A stretch of DNA of 64,000 bases from Leuctra nigra (GCA_934045905.1 OW203762.1:9548001-9612000); one strand, 5' to 3'. Counted from the stretch's first letter, positions 38,618-51,900 are shown. Numbers and translations: made by a program. The notes: generated by a model not told the origin, from the sequence alone.

Positions 38618-38842
38618 TATCAGCAGCGCGATTGTGTAAGCTTCACTCCGAGTTAGACGAGTCGTCCATCTCCTAGATGCTGAGTGTGTAACTCACTTTA
38701 GAGATGTAGTCCGTCTAACTCCGGCTAGAGGTGTAGGACTCCATCTCTAAAGTGAGTTACACACTCAGCATAGGAGATGGACGATGGACGAGATTAGACG
38801 ATGCTCTCGGAAGTGAAGATTACACAATCGCACTGCTGGTCT
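38618..38842. mobile_element. Foldback MITE, about 225 bp
   Basis: The arms atcagcagcgcgattgtgta and the reverse complement tacacaatcgcactgctggt enclose a second stem, ctaaagtgagttacacactc with its complement. It has strong secondary structure and is non-coding. 38141-38617 shows nothing recognised. Confidence 0.7.
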
Positions 38843-38958
38843 TATTTTAGAATATGGAGATTGGAAATGATAGCAGTGATTTGAGTTTGGTTAAGCAGCT
38901 GTGAGGAGGAAGAATAAGGAAATCAGGGACGTTGTGACATGATTTATGCTAGATTTAA

Positions 38959-40031
38959 CTCTTAGAGGCATGGTGGTAATACATTGTTACCACCTTAAAA
39001 AGAATTTTTCATATTATACTGCATGGTGGTAAGCTTTACATACCACCTTGAATAGTTCACCAAAGAGTTCTACTAACATATCACAGATGGCGCGCATGTC
39101 TAGAATCAGTGCAGAAGGATCTGGAAAGGTGGAAATCTACTCTCACCAAAACTGTGCGTTGCTGGTGACTTTGATTCTCCAAGATTTGTATATTTCATCA
39201 TATTTCTTCATATCAATTGATTTTCTTTGTAGCTAATATATACACACGAGTTAAATAGTAAACTAATTTTTATTTTTTTGGTCCTATGGAACAAAAAATA
39301 GGTAATATATAAGGTGGTAAGAAATACGTACCACCATGCTCTTTGGCAATTTTGAAACATAACCTCACTTTTTGGAAATAATTGTGTTTACTCCACTATT
39401 ATTTGTTTTAAATACCAGATGGTGCGTAAGAAATATAATCTTAGTAAAGCTGAAGTGCAGGAAGCACTAAACATGGAGTGAGGTGAAATTCCATCGGCCG
39501 ATGATTCCTCGGCTGGTAAGCGACAACGAGTCAATCGCTGGCGTGAGTGACGTAGACGAAGATTTCGATGACCAGCTAACCACACCCGATGTATTGTTTA
39601 AAAATGATAGCAGTGATCTACATGGACCATCAGGTACTATGTTGCATATTAGTAACGTCATTTCTACGTCTGAAGAAGAAGACGATCCTACCGCCGAGGA
39701 ATCATCGGACATCGAAGATGCCTTGCCGCTCGGTTTTATCATCGCTCAACAACATGTAGATATTCCAATCCCTCAGGGAGTCTCAGGGAGTCAATTCGAG
39801 TCTCAGGGATTCCAATTACCTCACAACTTTGCATAATGTATCACATAAAAGATACGGCAATTGGCCGGGTTTCATGCATGGTGGTAACTATGCATTACCA
39901 CCTGTTAGGGGTTGAAGGGATGAAATAAAAAAATAAAAAAAAATATGTATGTGTTATTTTGATGCCCATCAACAATGCCTGATACTTTATATACATCACA
40001 TTAAAAAAAAATATTGCTGTGCCTCTAAGAG
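38959..40031 (+). mobile_element. Non-autonomous piggyBac element with TTAA duplication
   Basis: The 12-bp ends ctcttagaggca and tgcctctaagag are each flanked by TTAA (38955-38958 and 40032-40035), the piggyBac target. Palindromic subterminal motifs of the form catggtggtaa...ttaccacc occur at about 38970-38995, 39022-39050, 39310-39335 and 39876-39903. A remnant transposase N-terminus lies inside. Confidence 0.8.
39419..39836 (+). pseudogene. piggyBac transposase N-terminal remnant
   Basis: It starts MVRKKYNLSKAEVQEALNME, then hits a stop. One frame over, an acidic segment continues (SDVDEDFDDQL, STSEEEDDPTAEESSDIEDA), the usual composition of piggyBac N-terminal regions. The catalytic DDD domain is absent: the element ends about 200 bp later. 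The frame change lies at about 39480. Confidence 0.6.
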
Positions 40032-40271
40032 TTAACGTGGCTCAACCGATCGAACATTCCAAAATATTTATTTTTTGAAATTACCATCATGAATTACTTT
40101 TTCCAACATTTGAACTCTATTTATGTATAAACAAATCATAAAATGTCATTAAACTTGCAACTCCTGTCTTACAGCGAGGTTTAAAATTATTGCCTTCCGA
40201 GAATGAACAAAACTTTAACACAGGAGGTATAGGGGTAAATCCATTTCAAAGCACCCAAATAGTCAAGATTT

Positions 40272-43200
40272 TTTGCGTCACCCCTTTTGATTTCGACCAA
40301 ACTTGGTAGGATTGTTCCATATACAAAATAAGCGGACACGTATTTTTTATTTAGGGCTTAACTGCCACGGGGTCGGCCCTACAGCCCCTTAAATAAATTC
40401 GATTTTAACTAAGGGTGGTTTATATAAACTCTCATAACTTTGTAACCATATGACATAGGTTGATGATCTTTTTTAATAAATGTGTATAATAAGACGCGCT
40501 TTCATAAAATTATTATTTTGTTTTGTTTTATAATACATTAAGGGGTGACCAAATCACTTTTTGATTTTAAAGGGGTGGTTTCCCCGAAAACGCCACTTTT
40601 AAAATTTTGAAAAAAATATATATTATTTGTGGTTATAATGTTCAAATTCCCTGAAAGTTTGGAAGTGGGCAGATTTTTCGTTAAGGCGCTAGAGACAAAA
40701 GCGTATATTAACGTCACTATAGCATACAACCCTATACTGCAAAAAGTTTGTCAAAGAGACCATGGTAAAACATTTAATGTAGTACGAGCACTTAATCCTT
40801 TTGTGTAATTGTAAGCAACAATAAAGAGTTAAAAAACATTTAAGAACTACAAATCCCCTCCCCCCCCCCCCCCCCACTCCCGCCCACCCCTTCTACCAAT
40901 ATTTATTCAAATAGCGTCTAACGTGAGATTGGACTTTCATATGGAGAGAGGATGTTGACGGCAACTAATTAGTCATTTATTTGAAAGCAAATTGACTTCG
41001 TATCGTACAAAATTTTTCTTTCAAAATTGGGGACATAAAGTAAACTGATATTTAAAGAAAAAATGTGACAGGGGTGACCATTTTTTAAAATATATATTCT
41101 AGTATCTTTAGAGGGATAATTCTCCAATGAGCAATTCTAAATGATCAGAAAAATAAATGCTATTAATGCCATTGTTATGTACACATTCTCAGCACGTTTG
41201 AATTGGGCCGTTGCTTGATTAAGAGCTAAACATTATATGTAGTCATGTTTGTGTGAAACTTGCTGGAATCGCGCTATTTACGTTGCACTCTTCTCCAATT
41301 AGGCTAATGGTGACAAAGGAAGGGTTGTGAGGATATTTACGACAGTACCTATGAGAAAAACGGAAAGAATTGATGGTGGGAAGGAGATGGTCGCTGTCTA
41401 TTAGTTAGGAACCTTCCCAGCATTTGCCTCTCGGCTTACCAAATCAAGAAATAGGAAGGTATAGGTTACGGAAATGAAACAGGCACCTCCAGAGTGCAAA
41501 TTTAGAGCATTACTGTCTTAGGCATAGGTATTACTTCCATGACATATTATATAAGTATTGGTTAGTAATTGGTTGGCGTTGGTATAAGCCCCATAACCTC
41601 GCCAAGGTCCCAACCAATGTATGAGGTCTTTTTTTTCAAGTGGAAAGGTTTAAAACCACTGTTCTGAATCTATGTGCAAGTTTTGAATTCTATGGATCAT
41701 TACTTCGTGAATACAGTTTCTTCTTTTGAATGAAGTGCGGAGGAAAATATTTTCGTTAAAACTTTTGAATTTGAAATCGGAATGAAAGAATGAAGTTTTT
41801 GCGTACCAGAAATGGTTCGTGATCGCAAAAACCGATCTCTGAGGACATTTGCTTCTGTCTCGTGGTCCGCTTCAGTGCAGAAAGCAAAGTTGATGGCTTG
41901 AATGTTCGTGTTCGCCCAGTTATACAGCTGCATCGGGGTCATTATCTGGTCATCGTAGGGGCGCTGTAAGCTGGCACGAGCGGCCAATCTCTTGACGGTC
42001 CCTCCAACCCCGTCACATGCTGCTTTCCCATGCGACGTCGCAAAGAAATGCCACTCTGCCTTGATGTTAAAGTCTTCTTCATGACAGCACAGATTTGCAA
42101 AATTCTTCCTATTTTTGTATTGCGACGCAGCGCCGTCAGAAAAATAGAAGATTTTTGTTGGTCTGGTGTTACACACACTGGTAAGAAGCTCAATTAATTT
42201 TCTTTGGAACAAATGTACGGCCACCGTATTGTGTGTCAGACAATCGGACACTACAACAAGGCTGACATGATGCAGTTCGCCATCCTCATTGTAGTATGCT
42301 ACAAATGGGTGGATCGTGGCCGACGAATTGTTCCAATGAAACCCTTGGGCTTCGTCCTGCAACACAAACGAATAGTTCTCCGCGAAATCGCAAATCACAA
42401 GGAACTCTCCTGGCTGAAGCTTGGTCTTCAGTTCCTTGTGATATTCCGACTGTTTTGTGGCGGTGAACGAGTGACGAACTAAGATGGCTAATGCGTCGCA
42501 AAAGCTGTCCAGAAAATCATCCACTTTCATTGTCACTATTTCCAGAGAACACCTGTCAACTGCCACCCACCTTTTAAACGTAATGTCTTCATATGCATGT
42601 TCATCCATGCGTTCTCGTAGGTGCTCTTTGAGGTGCGTTACTCCAGGACACGCTGGGCACTCGCCGAAGTAACAGGACACTTGCGGGTTGTTGCATATGA
42701 CAGCCGATATGCATTCTTTAAATGTTTTTAAAGGCATCTCATCTTGGGCCGAAATGTCTGCAATTTTCGCACCAATCATCATCAATATCATATTTTGATG
42801 TATTGTGCAGACACATACGCTGTGAGTTCCGCTTGCTCCTGGCAACACACATTCCTTGGGACGAAGGTCCGCGAACTTGGAAAATCCTATTTTATGGTCT
42901 GGAAATTGATCTTTAAACACTCGATAAAGCTCGCGAAGGTTGCTTAGAATAAGTCTTTTCTGCACCACAACTCGCTTGCCCTCGCGCTGCACTGACTTGC
43001 AGTCTTTTTTACCAGGCATTAATCGGCTGACGTCATCGGAATTATAAAATGATATGACGTCATCAACGATCTTCTGAGAGAGAGTTTTCCCTGGTTTGGG
43101 ATTAGGAGACGAGAGGATTCCCTTTTCTAGAACAAGATCGTGGGCTAAGCGTGCCATATACTCGGTTGTTCCAAACACAGTTTGAACTTTCGCACGTGAC

Positions 43201-45522
43201 CAACTTTGTGGAAGTACTGTCAGTATTTGCACTTGCACGCTCCTGTCTTTTGTAGACTTGAACTTTTCTTTTAACTGTCGAATGATTTCACTCTCCTCGC
43301 TTTCTTCTTCAGGCTCAGCTGTTGACGTCGATGCCGTTGGTACAAGTACTGCTTCTATCGCCTTGGCAATCTCCTTCTGCTTCGCTAGCGGGTACTTCCC
43401 TTGCGTTAGTTTTTTAAGCACGACAGGAGATATTGGAAGCAGCGCCAAACCTTCGTTCAAAGCCGAAACAACAACTTCTTGCTCATAAGTGCGGCCCGCG
43501 ACTGCCGGGAGAACTGAGGGTCTGAGGACCTGTGCAGGATCAGCGCCGTCTGAACTCGAAGACAAGCTGGGAACTGACGCAGGGGTGGCTGGAGACGGTT
43601 CATCTGGCCCTAGATCTGGCAGAGTCATGTCACTTGCAATCTTACTTCGACACGGACGACAAACCATACTTCCTTCAGGAAGCTGAGGTGTTTTCAACCT
43701 CAACAAAGTTGAAATTAGACGCAGTCCTCTCGTGACTCTGTGATGCTGAATGTTGAAGGGGTTGCAACATCTTGACCTGAAGAGCACCTTAGACGTTTTC
43801 TCTTGTTTTGGCATATTAACAAGTATGCCAAAACAAACAAAAATAAACACAAACACGTATGAACTCAAAAAATTACAAAATACGCTGGTAAGAGTTTACA
43901 GAGTTTACAAAGTTAACACATTTTCTTAAAATCGGATGAAAATCAACTGTCAAGTTAATCAATTCACTAAATCACTTTCAAATGCCAATAGAAGTAGGTA
44001 CAGTAGATAATACACAACCTCACGAGTCGAGCTTCAAAATCGCACTAAAATGCTGTCTGTTCATTTGGCATCCCTTCGGAGAGCGAAACCGCGCCTTGAG
44101 AGCCACCCTTTGTCTTCAAGGGGGGAGAGCAATAAAGCAATAAAGCTTGGAATCCACCCTTCTGCATGGTGAGAAGAAAGGTAGGTCCGAAAGATTTTTG
44201 GAAGGCCATTGGGATCTATCATTTGCCAACCTATTCGAGGAGTGTATAAACTATTCTAAATATATATGGTCTATTTCATGGATATATTTTTCTTGATTTT
44301 TAAATATATTTTTATTACATAGAAGTGTAGAGAATTACCTCCCTGTTTCTTGATTTGGTAAGCCGAGAGGCAAATGCTGGGAAGGTTCCTAACTAATAGA
44401 CAGCGACCATCTCCTTCCCACCATCAATTCTTTCCGTTTTTCTCATAGGTAATGTCGTAAATATCCTCACAACCCTTCCTTTGTCACCATTAGCCTAATT
44501 GGAGAAGAGTGCAACGTAAATAGCGCGATTCCAGCAAGTTTCACACAAACATGACTACATATAATGTTTAGCTCTTAATCAAGCAACGGCCCAATTCAAA
44601 CGTGCTGAGAATGTGTACATAACAATGGCATTAATAGCATTTATTTTTCTGATCATTTAGAATTGTGCCCTCATTGGAGAATTATCCCTCTAAAGATACT
44701 AGAATATATATTTTAAAAAATGGTCACCCCTGCCACATTTTTTCTTTAAATATCAGTTTACTTTATGTCCCCAATTTTGAAAGAAAAATTTCGTACGATA
44801 CGAAGTCAATTTGCTTTCAAATAAATGACTAATTAGTTGCCGTCAACATCCTCTCTCCATATGAAAGTCCAATCTCACGTTAGACGCTATTTGAATAAAT
44901 ATTGGTAGAAGGGGTGGGCGGGAGTGGGGTGGGGAGGGGATTTGTAGTTCTTAAATGTTTTTTAACTCTTTATTGTTGCTTACAATTACACAAAAGGATT
45001 AAGTGCTCGTACTACTTTAAATGTTTTACCATGGTGTCTTTGACAAACTTTTTGCAGTATAGGGTTGTATGCTAGAGTGACGTTACTATACACTTTTGTC
45101 TCTAGCGCCTTAACGAAAAGTCTGCCCACTTCCAAACTTTCAGAGAATTTAAACATTATAACCACAAATAATATATTTTTTTTTCAAAATTTTAAAAGTG
45201 GCCTTTTTGGGAAAACCACCCCTTTAAAATCGAAAAGTGATTTGGTCACCCCTTAATGTATTATAAAACAAAACAAAATAATAATATTATGAAAGCGCGT
45301 CTTATTATACACATTTATTAAAAAAGATCATCAACCTATGTCATATGGTTACAAAGTTATGAGAGTTTATATAAACCACCCTTAGTTAAAATTGAATTTA
45401 TTTAAGGGGCTGTAGGGCCGACCCCGTGGCAGTTAAGCCCTAAATAAAAAATACGTGTCCGCTTATTTTGTATATGGAACAATCCTACCAAGTTTGGTCG
45501 AAATCAAAAGGGGTGACGCAAA
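40272..45522 (-). mobile_element. DNA transposon with about 1.2-kb terminal inverted repeats and one long ORF
   Basis: The left arm 40272-41460 and right arm 44337-45522 are near-perfect reverse complements. Both start tttgcgtcaccccttttgat (the right arm in reverse) and reach in to ggtaagccgagaggcaaatg. A 722-codon ORF lies between them on the minus strand. A few indels separate the arms, mostly at a poly-C run. The right end is only 24 bp from the N gap. I found no clear target duplication. Confidence 0.85.
41700..43868 (-). CDS. Putative transposase, 722 aa, superfamily unassigned
   Basis: By position it should mobilise the surrounding long-TIR element. Residues about 30-80 contain RCCNPF and MVCRPCRSK, a possible four-Cys zinc site for DNA binding. 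A Pro/Ser-rich linker follows (about 85-110), then a basic-acidic region. The C-terminal half looks like a nuclease core: CDFAENYSFVLQDEAQGFHW, FYFSDGAASQYKNRKNF and EWHFFATSHGKAACDGVGG, with candidate acidic residues in each. The wording is familiar from many uncharacterised animal transposon ORFs, but I cannot name the superfamily. A second Met (MPKQEK) 18 residues in may be the true start. There is no internal stop. Confidence 0.75.
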   Translation of the reverse strand: MSSYVFVFIFVCFGILVNMPKQEKTSKVLFRSRCCNPFNIQHHRVTRGLRLISTLLRLKTPQLPEGSMVCRPCRSKIASDMTLPDLGPDEPSPATPASVPSLSSSSDGADPAQVLRPSVLPAVAGRTYEQEVVVSALNEGLALLPISPVVLKKLTQGKYPLAKQKEIAKAIEAVLVPTASTSTAEPEEESEESEIIRQLKEKFKSTKDRSVQVQILTVLPQSWSRAKVQTVFGTTEYMARLAHDLVLEKGILSSPNPKPGKTLSQKIVDDVISFYNSDDVSRLMPGKKDCKSVQREGKRVVVQKRLILSNLRELYRVFKDQFPDHKIGFSKFADLRPKECVLPGASGTHSVCVCTIHQNMILMMIGAKIADISAQDEMPLKTFKECISAVICNNPQVSCYFGECPACPGVTHLKEHLRERMDEHAYEDITFKRWVAVDRCSLEIVTMKVDDFLDSFCDALAILVRHSFTATKQSEYHKELKTKLQPGEFLVICDFAENYSFVLQDEAQGFHWNNSSATIHPFVAYYNEDGELHHVSLVVVSDCLTHNTVAVHLFQRKLIELLTSVCNTRPTKIFYFSDGAASQYKNRKNFANLCCHEEDFNIKAEWHFFATSHGKAACDGVGGTVKRLAARASLQRPYDDQIMTPMQLYNWANTNIQAINFAFCTEADHETEANVLRDRFLRSRTISGTQKLHSFIPISNSKVLTKIFSSALHSKEETVFTK

Positions 45523-45546
45523 TCCTTCCGTGTTTTGACCCGGAAC

Positions 45547-45746
45547 NNNNNNNNNNNNNNNNNNNNNNNNNNNNNNNNNNNNNNNNNNNNNNNNNNNNNN
45601 NNNNNNNNNNNNNNNNNNNNNNNNNNNNNNNNNNNNNNNNNNNNNNNNNNNNNNNNNNNNNNNNNNNNNNNNNNNNNNNNNNNNNNNNNNNNNNNNNNNN
45701 NNNNNNNNNNNNNNNNNNNNNNNNNNNNNNNNNNNNNNNNNNNNNN
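45547..45746. other. Assembly gap, 200 N
   Basis: This run of exactly 200 N is probably a placeholder of unknown true size. It separates the long-TIR transposon from the first visible exon of gene B and may hide the end of gene A and the start of gene B. Confidence 0.99.
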
Positions 45747-45944
45747 GGGGTGTAAAATCCGAGGAGGAAATGACGAACTCCGAGATCGGAGTGATTTTCA
45801 TCAGCACAGGCAACAATCTCAAGTACATAATCCGAACCGCCTCCGAGCTGTGGGACATAGCAGAGCAGACGTATCTCACACTTCCACATTCGGGTCCAGC
45901 TGATTACAACAACAACCAGTTTGGCGGATATTCTGATAGCAATG
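45747..45944 (+). CDS. Gene B exon (5' cut by gap): first extracellular domain
   Basis: It is open from the gap to donor gttagt. It encodes [20 protein letters not shown] and [13 protein letters not shown]; the YIIR-type motif is characteristic of the ABCA first extracellular loop. It ends in phase 1, which fits 50033. Confidence 0.85.
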
Positions 45945-48900
45945 GTTAGTATCTGTTTTACGCAATGATCGAATTGGGGTTATGTTTGGGGAATACATTA
46001 ATAACTAGGAAAACGCTCTGTGTAACGCGTTGATGAGCGAGCACGAACACGCGCAACACCTCGAACCGAAATTCTGTCTGTCGAAAATGTAATTAAAAGC
46101 CATAAATTCTAGAATTTCGTCACAGACTTGTATAAAAATCTCCAAAAATTCCTAAAATATTGGTCCAAATAACCATGCAAAGTTTTAAGTTGATCAATTG
46201 AAAATTTATGATTAAACGGTTCCGTGTTAATTTTCAAAAATCACTGGATCTCCTTCCAAAAATATACCTGGGACCACTCATTCAGCAAACGAAGCGAGCG
46301 TCTCCTTTTGGCTCATTTGGCACGGACCTCTGTTTTTTTTATTTTTTTATTTTTTGTATATTTTTCTGCTACCTGACGATATACAGGTCACAGGTCAGAG
46401 ATCAACTTAAAACTTTGCATTGTAATTGGGAACAACATTATCTGTATTTTTTGCAATTTTCAGACTAATTTGTGTTTAAATTATTCTAAAGTTATTGACA
46501 GTTTACGGACATTTTGCGCTGTCAAATATCTCGAATTTCACATTTCACGGCATCTTAAAATCTTCAGTTCAAGTTGGTAAAAAAGAAACTTTCAAACTTA
46601 TATGAAACTGATATGACCGTTCAACAGAGCGATCTAATATTGTGTTCACACACTTTTATTATCATATGAGTGGTCCCAGGTATATTTTTTGAACGAGATC
46701 CTGTGATTTTTGAAAGTTAACAAGAAATCGGTCAATCATAAAGGTTCAATCGATCAACTTAAAACTTTGCATGGTTATTGGGAATAATATTTTAGAAATT
46801 GTTGTAGATTTTAATACATTAGTCTTTGACGAAATTCAAAAATTATTGGCGTTTAAGGACATTTTTGATAGACAGAATTTCGGGTTCGAGGTGTTGCGCG
46901 TATCCGTGCTCGCTCATCAACGCGTTACTCAGAGCGTTTTCCTAGTATTATGATACCCATAAAACCACTCCGTGTAAAAATACCAGCCAAGTCTCTTCAA
47001 CTAAAAAAAAATAGAAGAAATCTTAAAATTCAGCACTGAAAAGTAGTGATATCAAAAATTGGCCAAGTCAAAACTTTTCAAAAAATACTTGGCGTATCGT
47101 GAATATAAATAGTATAAAAGTCGGCAGGAAATGAATGTACTCATCTATACATGTCCTAAAAAAACGATGCGCCAAGTATTTTTTGAAAAGTTTTGACTTG
47201 GCCAATTTTTTGATATCACTACTTTTCAGTGCTGAATTTTTAGATTTCTTCTAGTTTTTTTAGTTGAAGAGACTTGGCTGGTATTTTTACACGGAGTGTA
47301 TTTATGGGGATATCACTCCTTTTTTCAGTTTATTCTTACAGCTTGCAACATTATATTGTGGCACCAAAGACTATTATTCCTTTTAAAAATTACGCCTTTG
47401 TGATTTGGTTGCTAAGAAAAGTTGTGCTTGTTGCTATGTAAATGCTATAAATAATATGCTATGAAGTATAGCGAAAGTTTGGTTCCAATCGGTCCAGCCG
47501 TTCTTGAGTTATGGCATCACTTCCGGTTTTTAAAATGGCGGCTGGCGTTAGTGCCACCTAAAATATGTATTTATAAATAACATTAATAGCCTTCTGAATA
47601 TATTGTTATAAAAGATGATTTTAGTCTGATTTTTTCATTTTTATGACATCATTTTCGGTTTCGGTAATAGTACATTTCTATTTAGACTATTGATATTTTA
47701 TAAAGATGACCGTCCAAATCGTTTGGCGCTAGTTTCGTCCCGATCGGTCCATCCGTTTTTGAGATATGACGCCACTTCCGGTTTCAAAATGGCGGCACAA
47801 AAAATGTGTAAGGGCAAGGTATCATCAGACGCTAAAAGTGCACATGTGGTAAAATTTTCTGGTCGATCGGTTAAGCCGTTTAGGCTGTGGCGGTGATAAA
47901 GACGTTTCGTGATATCATCATCATCATGCATCAGATAGGTTTAAAGAGGGGTGTAATTTCACTGTTTTCACGGCCTTCTAGCTCGCAAATGGCATAATCT
48001 GTTGTTACCTTATTTGGTATATGGGGTGGGTTGGGCCACAGCTCGAAATTAAGATATTTTGCAACAATGTGATATTTTTGGATTTTAAGATCCAGTAGGC
48101 TGAAAATGTTGCTTACAGTAAAAGTGTTTGGTCTGCTCCTTAGTTTATTAGGCAGTAACGGTATTTTAAGTGAGTGTGAGTGTACTATACGACTTGGCTG
48201 GGTGGAGCAACCGCTCCACTAGATTAGTGTGTCCACACAATATCAGATCGACTGTTGAACGGTCATCATCAGTTTCATATGCGTTTGAAAGTTTCTGCTC
48301 TAACTACCTTGCCTTGAACTGAAGAGTCGAAGTCGCCGTGAATTTGACAGCCAACACGCAAAATGTCCGTAAGATGTCAATAACTTTTGGATTTAAACAC
48401 AGATTAGTCTGAAAATTTTCAATAATGCAGATAATGTTGGTACCAAAGACCATGCGAACTTATAAGTTCATCGTTCAATCGGTTCTAGTTTAAATTTCAA
48501 AAAACTCAGGAAAGATGGTTTAAAATTTTAACCAATGGGAGGATTTGGCTAAAACTTTGTAAGATTGGAGAAAATGTTGGTCGTAATGACTTGCCAAAAA
48601 TTTCAAATTGGTGGGACTAACCAATCGAAAGATATTTTGTTTAAATTTGAACCAATCATGGGATTTCAAAAAAATTAGGGTCTGCAACGCCCGGAAATGG
48701 TCTTTACATGTATGCAAAATTTCAGCTTGATCGAAGAAAAACTGTGACTTGTATATCGTCAGTAACAGAAAAAAACACACACAAAAAAACAGAGGTCCGT
48801 GCCAAAAGAGCCAAAAGGAGACGCTATCGCTTCGCTCGCTCAATTAAATTCCCCCATGTCTGTATACATCGTCCTATGAGAGGTTTAAAAACAGTACAAA

Positions 48901-51900
48901 GTCACTTCAAAATAATCAGAGAGACCATTGCCAGAGAAATTGTCAATTTAGCCTATGTACCTATACGCCATTTGTCGAGAGATAAATAGGCGTAAAATAG
49001 AGTCAAAATCGCGTAACGCACCAAATTTAATTATGAAATTAAAAAAATCTGTGACTGTGCGCCCGGACCTGCATGGTACTGGGGGGCCCCATTGACCTCG
49101 TTCAAATGTTTCTTCTTGTAACGATACAAATTTGTAACAATTTTGCAGACAATTTAACAATTTTAACAATGTTTTGAATTTTGCAGGAGGGGCTTGCTCC
49201 CCCCCCCCCCCTGGATGTCAGGAAAAAGTAAAGACTTGATGGTGCAATCAAAATTACATTATTTGTAATCAAAATGCACCTCAAAACGTCTTAAAAATGA
49301 TTTTCAAGTGCCAAAAAACAAAAACCGCCATGCGGTACAAGGCCCCCCACATATCTTTGGAATGAAAAATTTGAATAATTAAAAAAAAAGTTGGTAAACA
49401 AAATACACTTTAGACCGTCTTAAAATTGATTTCAATGTGTCAAAATACCAAAAACGACCTGCTGGTCTAGTACACCCCCCTTAGCGCACATTTGTTCATC
49501 GGCGCCCAAGTTCATCATCCCCCTTTGACTGACTTCCAATTCGACGACTGGTTTACACACCCGACCCGACAATCCATTTGAAAGTATAAATTACCTTATA
49601 AGAACCGACGTGTGACCGGTCTTTGTATCTCTAGTTAAATTTCTTTCTTTTTTTAGCTACCAGATCACAGCGACTTGTTAGCGCTTTCTTCAATATCAAA
49701 CAGAAACTAGAAATATAAAATCAATGAAATGTATGTACAAACTGGCAGACAAAGAGAAACAAATCCATCATCCGATGGTCGTTACTAGTTACTTACAACC
49801 TATATTATTGTGCAACCGAGCCATGAAAAGAAGAAGAAATGGAATGCAAAATGATTGAATGAATATTACTTAATATTTAATTTTGAATTTCACATCAAAC
49901 TTTACCTTGACAAAACTATCTTGCATCATCTGCACCTGTTTGAGAGTATGCTGAGCATGATGTGGATTGATGTGAATTGAGTATTTTAACATCCAGAAAG
50001 GACACATATATTGATCGGCTTTACTGTTACAGGTCCTTATTTGCAAACTGGGTTTCTCGCTATACAACATGCTGTCGATTGGAATTTCATAAACAGCGTT
50101 GTACCAAAGGAGAAGACTCAGCATATTAAAGTAAGTTTCCATTTGCTTCCCTCTGGCAAATAGGATAACATCCTGCCATCAATAGTTCGGTCCACGTTTA
50201 CTCATTTTTGGCACTGTGAGACTGTATTATTTTCGTTCCGGTGACGGACAGAAAATAAGGATTTTTGTATTACGTCCCCGTTATACGTTGCGCCGCCGTT
50301 ACGTCAATTTACTTTCGAGCATTGGAACTAAGTACCTAATGCTCGAAGCCATTTACCTTTTAGATATGTATGGCGCTTTAGCCGTAACAACTAATAAAAG
50401 CAGAGCACTAAAAAATCAGGCTGCTTTTGGATAATTTCTCACTGTCAGGTTGTCAGATCATTCGGATTGTATCTTGTTCCAGTATTCTGTCCAAGAGTTT
50501 CCTTATCCGCCTTATTCGACAGTTGTGGGAGACAATTATATAGGCGCTCCCCTGACTTTGTCCTATGTGATCGTCTTCGGTTACATCCTGCTGTGCATCA
50601 ACACTGTGGGCCAGATTGTGGAGGACAAGCAGACAGGAGCTACGGTAAGGAACTTATCTACAGTACCTGTCAACATTGATCGATCGGAAAGCCTATAGAA
50701 TAGAGAGTATAGTCCACAAGTATAGATCTTTGCGGGATCTCAACACCTCAAGACCGTGAGCTAATAATCTTATGGACGGAATCCAATAGACTCTGTGTTT
50801 GAAATTTTGGAGCATGAATCAATGGTTTCTTCAAGTAATCTTTCTCTCCTTCTTCCCCCAGGAGTTGATGATGATGATGGGGATGTCAAGAGGAATGGTG
50901 TGGCTGGGATGGTTTCTCCAAGCAATGTTCGTTACCTTCTTCATCAACGTCGCCTTCACACTCATCATCAAGTACATAATGTTCAAGGCGGAAGACGTAT
51001 CAGAACCAGTCGGTCACTTCAGCGACGGCTCCGTGATCTTCGTATTCTTGACCACTGCAAGTGCTGCTTTCGTTGTCTCCTGGTTCTTTGTTACCACCGT
51101 ACTGCATCGACGTACGTATATATCCATTATATCCATTAATTTGTATTCAAAGACACCCGACATTAAATCAATGCTATTCACTATCGTCTTGGGTGAGATG
51201 AGAAGATTGTTATGCAAGAGTTAATATTGAATGGAAACGGATTGCCAAACGTGACAGTTCTGTCGCTTCCACACGGTACAGATTTCAGCACAATTTTCAC
51301 CTTACTTTCGCAAAATCCATCAAAGAATTATTTTAAAAAGGCTTTGACTACTATCTTAACAAATTTTATCTAAAAGATTAGCTGGTTTCAAAATCAGAAT
51401 TGTTCAAAATACAGTTTTGAATTCAGTATTGTTATAACTGTTCATGGATTATAAGAGACCTACTTTTACAAAAGCAAAAAAATAAATACATATCCTTAAT
51501 TTCCCAAACGTGTTCCGTCTGCGCTCCGTTCCCTCATATGCGCAGTTGAAGTTAAATGTATGCAATGCAATGCAATGCAATGCAATGTCTCCCTCCTGCG
51601 TAGCTTGGCTGGCCATACTGCTGTGTGTTCTCGGCTGGCTGGGATCCTTCGCAATAGCGTTCCATCTGGAGAGCGAAGTGGACTCAATGCATCTAGCATG
51701 GAAACTGGTCTCCTGCCTGATACCGAGCGTTGCCTTGTTTTGGGGTGTCTTTCTCATTTCTTTGCACGAAGCCACTGGTAAGCAAACCAAACTTTACATT
51801 TGTAGCAAGAGTTCCAAAGCCATTGAACAATGTTTGTGTCCTTCCTCGTTTCAAAAGCGGTAGGATATTATTTGCAGTGAAGTGTTTCATGCTTCCAAAT

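Noticed and set aside
45463..45903. ORFs running across the N gap
   Set aside because: They are open only because N codons are not stops. The supported frame after the gap is that of the ABCA exon.
49870..50142. 90-aa minus-strand ORF
   Set aside because: It is the shadow of gene B exon 50033-50130, which aligns to ABCA proteins on the plus strand.
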